Below, piece by piece: positions 6,551-13,213 of a stretch of 23,675 nucleotides of DNA. Below the pieces are notes generated by a model. That model searched no databases. It was not told the origin of the DNA and saw nothing but the letters and a program-made list of their open reading frames with translations. Every line of letters begins with the position of its first letter. Position 1 is the first letter of the stretch. This DNA comes from an uncultured Christensenella sp. (GTDB taxonomy: Bacteria; Bacillota; Clostridia; Christensenellales; Borkfalkiaceae), in NCBI GenBank assembly GCA_910585785.1, contig CAJUEV010000017.1, positions 1-23,675 on the forward strand, given 5' to 3'. Position numbers and translations under genes: made by a program.

Positions 6551-6597
6551 TTCGTTTTAGGTTACAACCGCTCCGCCAAGTGAAACCTGAAACGAAT
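6551..6597. other. attR, right attachment junction
   Basis: The element-side arm TTCGTTTTAGGTT (6551-6563), the core CTCCGCCAA (6571-6579) and the chromosomal arm AACCTGAAACGAA (6584-6596) form an imperfect palindrome with one mismatch between arms. The left arm is the exact inverse of the arm in attL, while the right arm differs by one base (G for A). That single difference separates chromosome from element. Confidence 0.68.
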
Positions 6598-6632
6598 CGT
6601 ACTGAAAAATGGTTTGATTTCAGGTTTTTTTT
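6583..6632 (+). terminator. Original terminator of the tRNA gene, displaced by the insertion
   Basis: AAACCTGAAA (6583-6592) pairs with TTTCAGGTTT (6618-6627), followed by eight T residues. It is the counterpart of the terminator at 15-65 and would have followed the intact tRNA gene before integration. Today it also terminates the restriction operon. Confidence 0.75.
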
Positions 6633-6694
6633 GTCCCTTTTAAGCAAATCACACAACATATAAAACATTTGCATTGTGTTTGGTCGGTAGATGA

Positions 6695-6767
6695 TGCTTG
6701 ACGGCGAGCGTCAGCGGCGCGCTTGCATAATCGGCGCACTGGTAATAGCGCCGTCTATAAAGTCAAG
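6695..6767. repeat. Chromosomal copy of the element's structured repeat
   Basis: TGCTTGACGGCGAGCG (6695-6710) is identical to 3856-3871 inside the element; AGCG and CGCTTG further on are also shared. Here CTTGAC (6697-6702) can pair with GTCAAG (6762-6767), and CGGCGC pairs with GCGCCG within the enclosed stretch. The rest of 6633-6860 is AT-rich with no gene seen, apart from a small perfect hairpin, AAGTCTTTT/AAAAGACTT, at 6833-6854. Confidence 0.55.
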
Positions 6768-6861
6768 TAATTTTATAGAATTTTTTTGATAATTTTCAAA
6801 ATTTTTTAAAGTGTAGTAAACTGCATAAAAACAAGTCTTTTGTTTAAAAGACTTATCAAAA

Positions 6862-7092
6862 AAACTTATAGACGAAAAGTTTTTTATTTTAAGCAGCGGG
6901 CTTGCGGGCGAGGTGCTGCAAAAGTTTGTAAATTACCGTTTCAGAATTGCGGTTTACGGCGATTATTCATAATATACAAGCAAACCGCTTAAAGACTTTA
7001 TACGCGAAAGCAACAGAGGGAAGGATGTGTTTTTTACCGATAATTTAGAGCAAGCCGTTGAAAAACTTGCGTTGGCTCGCGCCTTAATATAA
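6862..7092 (+). pseudogene. DUF4180 pseudogene, C-terminal part with an in-frame stop
   Basis: Translating from 6862 gives LIDEKFFILSSGLAGEVLQKF, then VNYRFRIAVYGDYS, a TAA stop at 6970-6972, and in the same frame YTSKPLKDFIRESNRG, then KDVFFTDNLEQAVEKL, ending at TAA 7090-7092. This is the C-terminal half of a DUF4180 protein, a small family of unknown function. The stop falls where the family usually has Lys or Gln, so one base change explains it. The N-terminal half is missing or degraded, and no start codon with a ribosome binding site is seen. Confidence 0.75.
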
Positions 7093-7107
7093 AATTCAAA
7101 CATAAAA

Positions 7108-7140
7108 AATCCGACGTGCGGTTTTGCGGTACGTCGGATT
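7108..7140. terminator. Bidirectional terminator
   Basis: AATCCGACGT (7108-7117) pairs perfectly with ACGTCGGATT (7131-7140). A T-run lies on the right and an A-run on the left, so it works for both strands. It separates the pseudogene from the convergent alcohol dehydrogenase gene. Confidence 0.8.
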
Positions 7141-7158
7141 TTATTATTATATTAAATA

Positions 7159-8325
7159 TCACAAACTTGCTTTTAAAATGGCACGTATGTCTTGCTTGTT
7201 CAATATTTTATATCCGCCGGTCATAACGCGCGTGCTTTTTACTATGCCTTCAAGCATTTCTTCTGTCGCGCCGAGTTCTGATATATTCATAACAAGTCCT
7301 ATTTTCTTCATCCAGCCTTCCATAACCTCCAAACCCTCGTTTGCAATCTGACTTTCCGTTTTGCCTTCGGGCTTTACGTTCCACACGTTCACTGCATAGC
7401 GCGCAAACTTAGCGGTTCCGTAAGGCAGAATGTGTCGGTAGTACGGCATAGAAACGGCGGCAAGCGTCATTCCGTGCGTTGCGTCGGTATGCGCCGCAAC
7501 CGCTTGCCCAAGCATATGTACCATCCAATCCGTAGTTTTGCCCTTTGCAACAAGGGTGTTTAACGCCCAAGTTGCAGTCCACATAATGTTGCTTCTTGCC
7601 TCGTAGTCGGTGGGGTTTTCAACGGCAACGTTTGCGCTGTGAATAAGCGAGCGCAAAAGACCTTCCATAATGTAGTCGCTGGTGTTGTCGTCCGTTCCCG
7701 AAAAATACTGTTCGAGAATGTGGCACATTATATCGTAAATGCCCGAAACCATTTGATATTTTGGCAGAGTGAACGTGAATTCGGGATTCAGTATAGAAAA
7801 TTTGGGAAAAACGCTTTCACCGAATACGTGCCCTATTTTAAGTTTTTGTGCGTGGTTGGTAATAACCGAGCCGCCGTTCATTTCGCTGCCCGTGCCGACC
7901 ATAGTCAAAACGCAGCCTACGGGAATTATATCGCAAGTGGGCTCGTCAAAGCGGATAAAGTACTTTTTCCAAGGGTTTTCGCCGCAGTTTACCGAAACGG
8001 AAACGGCTTTTGCGTAATCGCAGACCGAGCCGCCACCGACAGCCAATATCAAATCGGCTTTTGCCTTTTTCGCACGCTCAATTCCCTCGTTCAATTTTTT
8101 GAACGTGGGGTTGGGCATAACGCCCGCGTCCTCAAAAATGTTTTTGCCGTTGGCTTTAAGAATGGCAACAACTTTGTCGTAAATTCCGTTTTTCTTAATA
8201 GAGCCGCCGCCGTAAACCAGCAATACGTTTTTGCCGTATTTGGGAAGTTCTACGTTTAAGCCGTCAAGCGCGTCCTTGCCGAAGTAGAGTTTTGTGGGAT
8301 TGCAGTAAGTAAAATTGCCTAACAT
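7159..8325 (-). CDS. Iron-containing alcohol dehydrogenase (butanol dehydrogenase/YqhD type)
   Basis: The 388-residue cytosolic enzyme reduces aldehydes to alcohols with NAD(P)H, a usual way for fermenters to dispose of electrons. The nucleotide-binding region shows YGGGS (38-42) and GGGSVCDYAKA (97-107). The metal ligands are all present: Asp198 and His202 in YDIMCHILEQYF, His270 in DWMVHMLGQ, and His284 in DATHGM. The start MLGNFTYCNPTKLYFG is the usual N-terminus of the butanol dehydrogenase branch, and AAGGAG lies upstream. It follows the phosphoglucomutase gene on the same strand, but a strong terminator lies between them, so it is probably transcribed alone. Confidence 0.93.
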   Translation of the reverse strand: MLGNFTYCNPTKLYFGKDALDGLNVELPKYGKNVLLVYGGGSIKKNGIYDKVVAILKANGKNIFEDAGVMPNPTFKKLNEGIERAKKAKADLILAVGGGSVCDYAKAVSVSVNCGENPWKKYFIRFDEPTCDIIPVGCVLTMVGTGSEMNGGSVITNHAQKLKIGHVFGESVFPKFSILNPEFTFTLPKYQMVSGIYDIMCHILEQYFSGTDDNTSDYIMEGLLRSLIHSANVAVENPTDYEARSNIMWTATWALNTLVAKGKTTDWMVHMLGQAVAAHTDATHGMTLAAVSMPYYRHILPYGTAKFARYAVNVWNVKPEGKTESQIANEGLEVMEGWMKKIGLVMNISELGATEEMLEGIVKSTRVMTGGYKILNKQDIRAILKASL

Positions 8326-8398
8326 AAAAAATTTCTCCTTATCAATTAAAAATCAGCGTATCGGTTTTTAAAATACGCCGCGATAAAATTTTAAAATA

Positions 8399-8424
8399 TT
8401 CCCCGCGATTTAAATCGCGGGGAA
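8399..8424 (-). terminator. Terminator of the phosphoglucomutase gene
   Basis: A perfect 26-base palindrome, TTCCCCGCGATTT with AAATCGCGGGGAA, lies 15 bases after the stop codon and is followed on the minus strand by TATTTTAAAATTTT. Confidence 0.8.
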
Positions 8425-8438
8425 AGTTAATTAAAAAA

Positions 8439-10157
8439 CTATTTAAGCAAATCCTTGACGGCGGACTGCATTTTTTCAAGCGCGGATTCGGCGTCCTTTT
8501 TGTTGCGGGATTTGACCGAAAAATAAATTTTAAGTTTGGGTTCCGTGCCGGAAGGGCGCACGCATATAAAACTTCCGTTTTCAAGCTCGTAATACACGCA
8601 GTTGGTAAGGGGAGAGCCTATTTCGCTCTGTTTGCCCGTCGCTATTTCCGTCTTTATGTTTTTGGAGTAGTCGCGCACAGCGTTTACGTTGTAAATATCA
8701 AATTTAGCAACAGGGTTTGTTTTAAGTCCGTCTACAACGGCGTTCATATCACGCATTGCGTTAAGACCTTTAAACGGTATGGAGATGTTGCAGTCCAAAA
8801 CGTAGCCGTAAGTGTCGTAAATTTCCTGCAAGCGCTGGAAAACCGTCTTGCCGACGGAGGTATAATAGCAAACCATTTCGGCGGTCAGCATCGAGGCGAC
8901 AACCGCGTCCTTGTCGCGCGCGTGCGTGCCGCGGAGATAGCCGCAACTTTCTTCAAATCCGAAAACGTAAGTGTGCTCGTGCGTTTTTTCCCAGATTTTA
9001 ATTTTTTCGCCTATAAACTTAAAGCCGACGGGCACCTCGTACAAAGTTACGCCGAACTTATCGCAAATTGCTTTCGCCATACCGGTAGTCACAAACGATT
9101 TTACTACCGCGGCGTTTGCGGGCAGCGCGTTTTCTTCGTGGAGGCGGGTAAGAATGTAGTCAAGCAAAAGTATGCCCACCTGATTGCCCGAAAGCGCTTC
9201 AAACTCGCCGTCTTTGTTTTTTACGGCAACGCCCAGCCTGTCGCTGTCGGGGTCGGTGCCGAAGACGACGGTTGCGCCTATTCTTTCGGCGTATTTTATG
9301 CCGAGGGCAAGCGTTTCTTTAAATTCTGGATTGGGTACCTCAACCGTTGAAAACTCTACGTCGCGCGTAGTCTGTTCTTCTACGACGGTTGCGTTTACGC
9401 CTATTTTTTTGAGAATGGTGGTTACGGGAACGTAACCCGAGCCGTGAACGGGGGTATAGACAAGTTTTAAATCTTTTCCGCACTGTTTTACCGCTTTTTT
9501 GGAAAGGGTAAGTTTTTTAAGTTCTTTATAATACTTTTTGTCCACCTTGGAAGAAACGGCTTTTATAAACTTTTTGCGCTGGTCCGCGTCTGGCGAAGGC
9601 GCGCCGAGGAAGTCGGTTATTTTTTTGATGAAGCCTACTACCACGTCGGTATCTTCGGGGCTCATCTGCGCGCCGTCTTCACCGTAAACTTTATAGCCGT
9701 TGTATTGTTTGGGGTTGTGGGACGCGGTTATCATAATTCCCGCCACCGTGTTCAGGCTGCGTACCGCGAAGGAGAGCATAGGGACGGGGTGAACCTCGTC
9801 GAAAACGTAAGCCGTAATATCGTTTGCGGCAAGCACTTCCGCGGCTGCCGCGGCAAAAACTTCGCTTTTTAAACGTGTGTCGTAAGATATTACCACGCCG
9901 CGCTTCATTGCGTCGGCTCCCAGCGTCTTTATAAACTCGGCAAGCCCTTGCGTGGCGCGTTTTACGGTGTAAACGTTCATCATATTGGTGCCGTAACCGA
10001 TAATTCCGCGCATACCCGCCGTGCCGAATTCAAGTTCGGCGCCGAAGCGATATTCGATATCGTCTTTGTCGTCTTTTATATTTTCAAGCTCGGCGCGCGC
10101 TTCCGCGTTAAGCCGCTTGTCGGTTGTCCATTGCTTATAGGTTTCAAGGTATCCCAT
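8439..10157 (-). CDS. Phosphoglucomutase/phosphomannomutase family protein
   Basis: The 572-residue enzyme interconverts hexose 1- and 6-phosphates, feeding UDP-glucose, glycogen and wall polymer synthesis. The four signature loops of the alpha-D-phosphohexomutases are intact: TASHNP with phospho-acceptor Ser146, the Mg-binding GTDPDSDR (300-307), the sugar-binding GFEESCGYL (400-408) and the phosphate-binding RPSGTEPK (534-541). The length suits the bacterial alpha-phosphoglucomutase (PgcA-like) branch rather than the shorter GlmM. The frame is open to 10196, but ATG at 10157 has AAAGGAG seven bases upstream and starts MGYLETYKQW, the normal N-terminus. Confidence 0.93.
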   Translation of the reverse strand: MGYLETYKQWTTDKRLNAEARAELENIKDDKDDIEYRFGAELEFGTAGMRGIIGYGTNMMNVYTVKRATQGLAEFIKTLGADAMKRGVVISYDTRLKSEVFAAAAAEVLAANDITAYVFDEVHPVPMLSFAVRSLNTVAGIMITASHNPKQYNGYKVYGEDGAQMSPEDTDVVVGFIKKITDFLGAPSPDADQRKKFIKAVSSKVDKKYYKELKKLTLSKKAVKQCGKDLKLVYTPVHGSGYVPVTTILKKIGVNATVVEEQTTRDVEFSTVEVPNPEFKETLALGIKYAERIGATVVFGTDPDSDRLGVAVKNKDGEFEALSGNQVGILLLDYILTRLHEENALPANAAVVKSFVTTGMAKAICDKFGVTLYEVPVGFKFIGEKIKIWEKTHEHTYVFGFEESCGYLRGTHARDKDAVVASMLTAEMVCYYTSVGKTVFQRLQEIYDTYGYVLDCNISIPFKGLNAMRDMNAVVDGLKTNPVAKFDIYNVNAVRDYSKNIKTEIATGKQSEIGSPLTNCVYYELENGSFICVRPSGTEPKLKIYFSVKSRNKKDAESALEKMQSAVKDLLK

Positions 10158-10211
10158 AAATTTCTCCTTTTTATATGATATATCCGGCAATCGCACAATA
10201 TACCTTAGTTA

Positions 10212-10240
10212 ATTATATAAAATATTTTCCGCGTTGTAAA
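10212..10240 (-). promoter_or_regulatory. Promoter of the phosphoglucomutase gene
   Basis: The minus strand reads TTTACA (10240-10235), a 17-base spacer and TATAAT (10217-10212), about 55 bases before the ATG at 10157. Confidence 0.75.
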
Positions 10241-10306
10241 GTAGGATAGTTAAAAAAGTTTCGCGCTTTTGCAAAAAAGTGGGCAATATATGCGTATTTA
10301 TAAAAA

Positions 10307-10333
10307 ACGCGAAAGACTTTTTGCCTTTCGCGT
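10307..10333 (-). terminator. Terminator of the RdgB/YfcE/membrane protein operon
   Basis: ACGCGAAAG (10307-10315) pairs perfectly with CTTTCGCGT (10325-10333), and TTTTTT follows on the minus strand. It lies about 30 bases after the membrane protein stop. Confidence 0.8.
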
Positions 10334-10363
10334 AAATGTTTATTGAATTACACTGAAAAAATT

Positions 10364-11326
10364 TTAATCTTCTTCGCCGCGGAAGAATTCTTCACGGGTG
10401 ACGGCGCGCTCTTTTTCGGGCTTTATAATTGTGTTTTTGTCCACAAAGTATTTAATTTGCTCTCTGTCGTAATAGTTTACAAGCTGGAAGCAGATAAGTA
10501 TAAGATAGCTGGCGGGAATAGTTATAAGCAAGCCCACGCCCAACGTGCAAAGCAGCGCCGCAACGTTAAGTCCCAAAATAATAAGTATTATCACAATAAA
10601 GTTGGAAAGCACGTAAAAAGTGCTTTTGTTTTTGCGTGAAAAAGTGTATATAAACGCCTCTTTATAACTGCGCTTGCCGCGCACAAGGGCGGGCAGCCAG
10701 TCGGAAGCAAACGTCATTTTTACCGCCATTGAAAAAGTGATTATGGTTGCAAACAGAAAAACGCATAAAAAGAATGGCAAAAAACTGTTCAGCAGAAAGA
10801 ATATGAAAAAGAACATAGCCACGCCTATAATCAGGTCGTAACAGATGGAAAGCGGCACATATACGGCGCTGTAAACGCAAGCCGATTTTAAATTTTTGAT
10901 AAGCGTAACAAAAAACGGCGAGTTTGCCCTAAGCGCCATTTTTTCGTTTATAACGGCAGCCGCCGCATAATTGCCCAGCGCGGCAAACCAGTTTGCAATA
11001 AGGTATACAAGCAAAAACAGCAGTCCGCTTAAAATAAATTGGGACGTTTTGTCTTTAAGCAGTTCTATAAGCGCGTTATACGTGGACTCGACGTTGTCTT
11101 TAAACGCGGGTATGCCCGCCACGTTGCCGTCAAGCAAGTTCATTATAAATCCGCGCACGCTTTCAAACAGTTTGTTAAGTTCGGGTATTATGGTGTTTAT
11201 AAAGGGCGAGAGCCCCAAAAACAGTGTAACGCCCGCTATTACGGAAATTATAAGCCTGTATAAAAGCTGTTTGTACGTAACCGAAAAGTTGTCAACAAAT
11301 ACGTTGAAGGTGTGTTTGAATCTCAT
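10364..11326 (-). CDS. Polytopic membrane protein of unknown function
   Basis: The 320-residue protein has about six hydrophobic segments: roughly 24-44, 96-122, 150-172, 174-206, 242-266 and 268-292. A soluble stretch rich in Lys and Asn (50-92) follows the first segment, and the C-terminal tail is charged (IIKPEKERAVTREEFFRGEED). The repeated pattern of long hydrophobic stretches with a cytoplasmic basic loop (VRGKRSYKEAF near 213-223) recalls uncharacterised Firmicutes membrane proteins, but no family is recognised. GGAG precedes the ATG. It lies 49 bases after yfcE with no clear terminator between, so it is probably the last gene of the rdgB operon. Confidence 0.8.
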   Translation of the reverse strand: MRFKHTFNVFVDNFSVTYKQLLYRLIISVIAGVTLFLGLSPFINTIIPELNKLFESVRGFIMNLLDGNVAGIPAFKDNVESTYNALIELLKDKTSQFILSGLLFLLVYLIANWFAALGNYAAAAVINEKMALRANSPFFVTLIKNLKSACVYSAVYVPLSICYDLIIGVAMFFFIFFLLNSFLPFFLCVFLFATIITFSMAVKMTFASDWLPALVRGKRSYKEAFIYTFSRKNKSTFYVLSNFIVIILIILGLNVAALLCTLGVGLLITIPASYLILICFQLVNYYDREQIKYFVDKNTIIKPEKERAVTREEFFRGEED

Positions 11327-11375
11327 ATAATCTCCGTTTAAATGGAAGGGGTAAAATTAAATTCGCCCCATAATA

Positions 11376-11846
11376 TCATTGGGTTTCAACTATTTTATGC
11401 GTAATTTTGTCGCCGTTTATTACCAGATAGCAATAACTGTTGCGCGCAAAACGCGACATAGTGCCTGGGTTGATAAGCGTTATTGCGTCCCGCTGGCTGA
11501 CTTCTGCGCAGTGGGTGTGCCCGTAAAGCGCGACTGCGCAGCCAGACTGTTTTGCCCTGTCTTCAAGGCGTGAAAGGGTTGTTTTGACGGAACACATATG
11601 CCCGTGAGCGGCAAAAATTTTAACGCCCTCGACTTGCAAAATAATTTCGTCCTCGCCGAGTTTTACGGGGTCGCAATTTCCGTTTAAAACGCGCGTTTTG
11701 TCCCCGTATATGCCGCGGATATACGCTCCGTCGGCGGAAGTGTCGCCAAGGTGAATAATGTAGTCGCTTTCGGCAAGCACCACGCTTAACTTGTCTATCG
11801 CGCGCCTGTTTCCGTGAGTGTCTGAAAGTACGGTTATCGTCTTCAT
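11376..11846 (-). CDS. YfcE/MJ0936-family metallophosphoesterase
   Basis: The 156-residue calcineurin-like phosphoesterase probably hydrolyses phosphodiesters using two metal ions. All metal-binding blocks are present: SDTHGN (D9, H11), HLGDT (D35), NGNCD (N57), AAHGHM (H81, H83) and YGHTH (109-113). The length is normal for the family. Its ATG overlaps the rdgB stop by four bases (ATGA), so it is translated with rdgB. The physiological substrate is not known for most members of the family. Confidence 0.9.
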   Translation of the reverse strand: MKTITVLSDTHGNRRAIDKLSVVLAESDYIIHLGDTSADGAYIRGIYGDKTRVLNGNCDPVKLGEDEIILQVEGVKIFAAHGHMCSVKTTLSRLEDRAKQSGCAVALYGHTHCAEVSQRDAITLINPGTMSRFARNSYCYLVINGDKITHKIVETQ

Positions 11847-12418
11847 AATTTAAGTTTTTTAATCAAATCTTGCAGGGCGCGGTAGCGGTGCGAAACGGAG
11901 TTTTTCTCGTCGTCGTCGGCAACTCCGAACGATTTTTTCAAGTCGTTCGAATAGAAAAGGCAATCGTAACCGAAGCCGTTTTCTCCTATTTCTTCCTGCA
12001 AAATTTTGCCGTGCGTTCTGCCTTCGCCGAAGTAGGTTTTTCCGTCCGGAAAACAAAGGCATACGGCGCTTTCAAAGTAAGCGCGCCTGTCGGTAGTGTG
12101 CGCCATTCTGTTTAACAATAGTTTTCTGTTTGCGGCGGGACCTTCGCCCGAAAAACGCGCCGAGTATATGCCGGGAGCGCCGCCAAGCGCTTCTACGCAC
12201 AGCCCCGAGTCGTCCGAAAGGGCGGGCATATTGTAAAGTTTTGCAATGGTTTCCGCCTTTATTTTTGCGTTTTCTTTAAACGTGGAACCCGTTTCTTCAA
12301 TATCGCCGGTAAACCCTAGTTCCGCCATCGAAATTATTTGCACGCCGCCGAATATGGCTTTTATTTCAGCAATTTTTCCTTCGTTGCCGCTGGCAACCAC
12401 AACTTTTTCCAATTTCAT
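11843..12418 (-). CDS. rdgB: XTP/dITP diphosphatase, RdgB/HAM1 family
   Basis: The 191-residue enzyme removes damaged purine nucleotides by hydrolysing ITP, dITP and XTP to monophosphates, keeping them out of DNA and RNA. Typical features are VASGNEGKIAEIK (8-20), EETGSTFKENAKIKAE (41-56), SDDSGLCVEALGGAPGIYSARF (68-89) and NSVSHRYRAL near the C-terminus. The ATG at 12418 is the natural family start, but no ribosome binding site precedes it. Instead a TTTACA-17-TATAAT promoter ends only six bases before the start codon, so the message is probably leaderless or nearly so. Confidence 0.94.
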   Translation of the reverse strand: MKLEKVVVASGNEGKIAEIKAIFGGVQIISMAELGFTGDIEETGSTFKENAKIKAETIAKLYNMPALSDDSGLCVEALGGAPGIYSARFSGEGPAANRKLLLNRMAHTTDRRAYFESAVCLCFPDGKTYFGEGRTHGKILQEEIGENGFGYDCLFYSNDLKKSFGVADDDEKNSVSHRYRALQDLIKKLKL

Positions 12419-12424
12419 ATTTTT

Positions 12425-12453
12425 ATTATAATATATATCTTTTCAAATGTAAA
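12425..12453 (-). promoter_or_regulatory. Promoter of rdgB with the -10 box six bases from the ATG
   Basis: The minus strand reads TTTACA (12453-12448), exactly 17 bases, then TATAAT (12430-12425). Transcription should begin within about two bases of the ATG at 12418, leaving no room for a Shine-Dalgarno site. The promoter overlaps a weak GCCCCG/CGGGGC hairpin that may end the trmL transcript. Confidence 0.65.
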
Positions 12454-12495
12454 GCCCCGAAAAGGCGATAAACAAAACAGCGGGGCAACGTTTTA

Positions 12496-12987
12496 TTACC
12501 ATTCCAGATTGTGCAGTTTGCCTTGCGTTTTAAAGCCTTCAAAGTCGTTTTGGCGCAATCCTTCGTAAACGGCAAGCGCAACCGAGTTTGACAGATTAAG
12601 GCTGCGCGTTTCGCCAATCATAGGTATGCGCAGGCAGGTCTGTTTGTTGGCTTTCAACAAATTTTCGTCAAGTCCCTTTGTTTCTTTGCCGAAAACCAGG
12701 AAGTCCCCCTTGCCGAAGTTTGCGTCGCAATACCTTTTAAGCCCCTTGGTGGTAAAAAAGTAAAACGTTGCGGAAGGGTTTTGCGCCTTTAATTCTTCAA
12801 AACTGTCGTAATAAAAAATTTGGCAGTCGTTCCAATAATCAAGTCCGGCGCGTTTAAGATATTTGTCCGTTACTTCAAAGCCCAGCGGTCTTACAAGATG
12901 AAGTTTGCAGCCCGTCGCCGCGCAAGTCCTTACAATGTTGCCCGTATTTTGCGGTATTTCGGGCTCTACCAAAACTATATTGAACAT
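12496..12987 (-). CDS. trmL: tRNA (cytidine(34)-2'-O)-methyltransferase TrmL
   Basis: The 163-residue SPOUT-fold enzyme methylates the 2'-O of the wobble base in some leucine tRNAs, using S-adenosylmethionine bound in a C-terminal trefoil knot. The sequence shows the TrmL N-terminus MFNIVLVEPEIPQNTGNIVRTC (1-22), LVRPLGF, DYWND, then FGKETKGL and the knot region IPMIGETRSLNLSNSVALAVYE. The length is typical of TrmL, which lacks the extra domains of other SpoU proteins. AAAGG lies just before the ATG. Confidence 0.93.
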   Translation of the reverse strand: MFNIVLVEPEIPQNTGNIVRTCAATGCKLHLVRPLGFEVTDKYLKRAGLDYWNDCQIFYYDSFEELKAQNPSATFYFFTTKGLKRYCDANFGKGDFLVFGKETKGLDENLLKANKQTCLRIPMIGETRSLNLSNSVALAVYEGLRQNDFEGFKTQGKLHNLEW

Positions 12988-13024
12988 ATAAACCTTTTAT
13001 CAAAATAAATTTTTAAATCGCGGT

Positions 13025-13052
13025 TTTATAGCCGTATTCGGGCGATTGTCAC
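13025..13052 (-). promoter_or_regulatory. Candidate promoter of trmL
   Basis: The minus strand reads GTGACA (13052-13047), a 16-base spacer and TATAAA (13030-13025), about 38 bases before the trmL ATG. Confidence 0.5.
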
Positions 13053-13120
13053 AGCGGTATTTTACCCCAAAAGCCCGTAAAACGCAACAAATTAGGCGAA
13101 GGGGGAATGTTGAAATTTAT

Positions 13121-13150
13121 TTGACAAGCGAAGTAAAATGTTGGTAAAAT
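13121..13150 (+). promoter_or_regulatory. Promoter of the Na/Pi cotransporter gene
   Basis: A perfect TTGACA (13121-13126), an 18-base spacer and TAAAAT (13145-13150) lie 63 bases before the ATG. The leader contains ACGGAGA at 13194-13200. Confidence 0.7.
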
Positions 13151-13213
13151 AAAAAAGGTGCGACAACGCTTTTTAAAGCCGCCGCGCTTTTTTACGGAGA
13201 AGATAAAATTATT

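Larger units (their letters stand above)
11..6578. mobile_element. Integrated rolling-circle element with serine integrase and restriction-modification cargo (about 6.6 kb)
   Basis: The element is bounded by matching attachment cores at a tRNA 3' end. It carries a large serine recombinase (358-1863), a HUH-type rolling-circle initiator (2056-2958), a small upstream ORF (2963-3103), a long structured non-coding centre (3104-3938) and a methyltransferase/endonuclease/nuclease operon (4000-6547). The last gene stops three bases before the attP arm, so the element is very compact. No conjugative relaxase, coupling protein, capsid or packaging gene is seen. It therefore resembles an integrative plasmid or satellite that depends on a helper for transfer. 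The restriction genes look AT-richer than the chromosomal genes to the right, which fits horizontal acquisition. Confidence 0.75.

Noticed and set aside
8349..8379. Promoter for the alcohol dehydrogenase gene
   Set aside because: Only AT-rich stretches without a convincing pair of hexamers at proper spacing were found, so no promoter was called.
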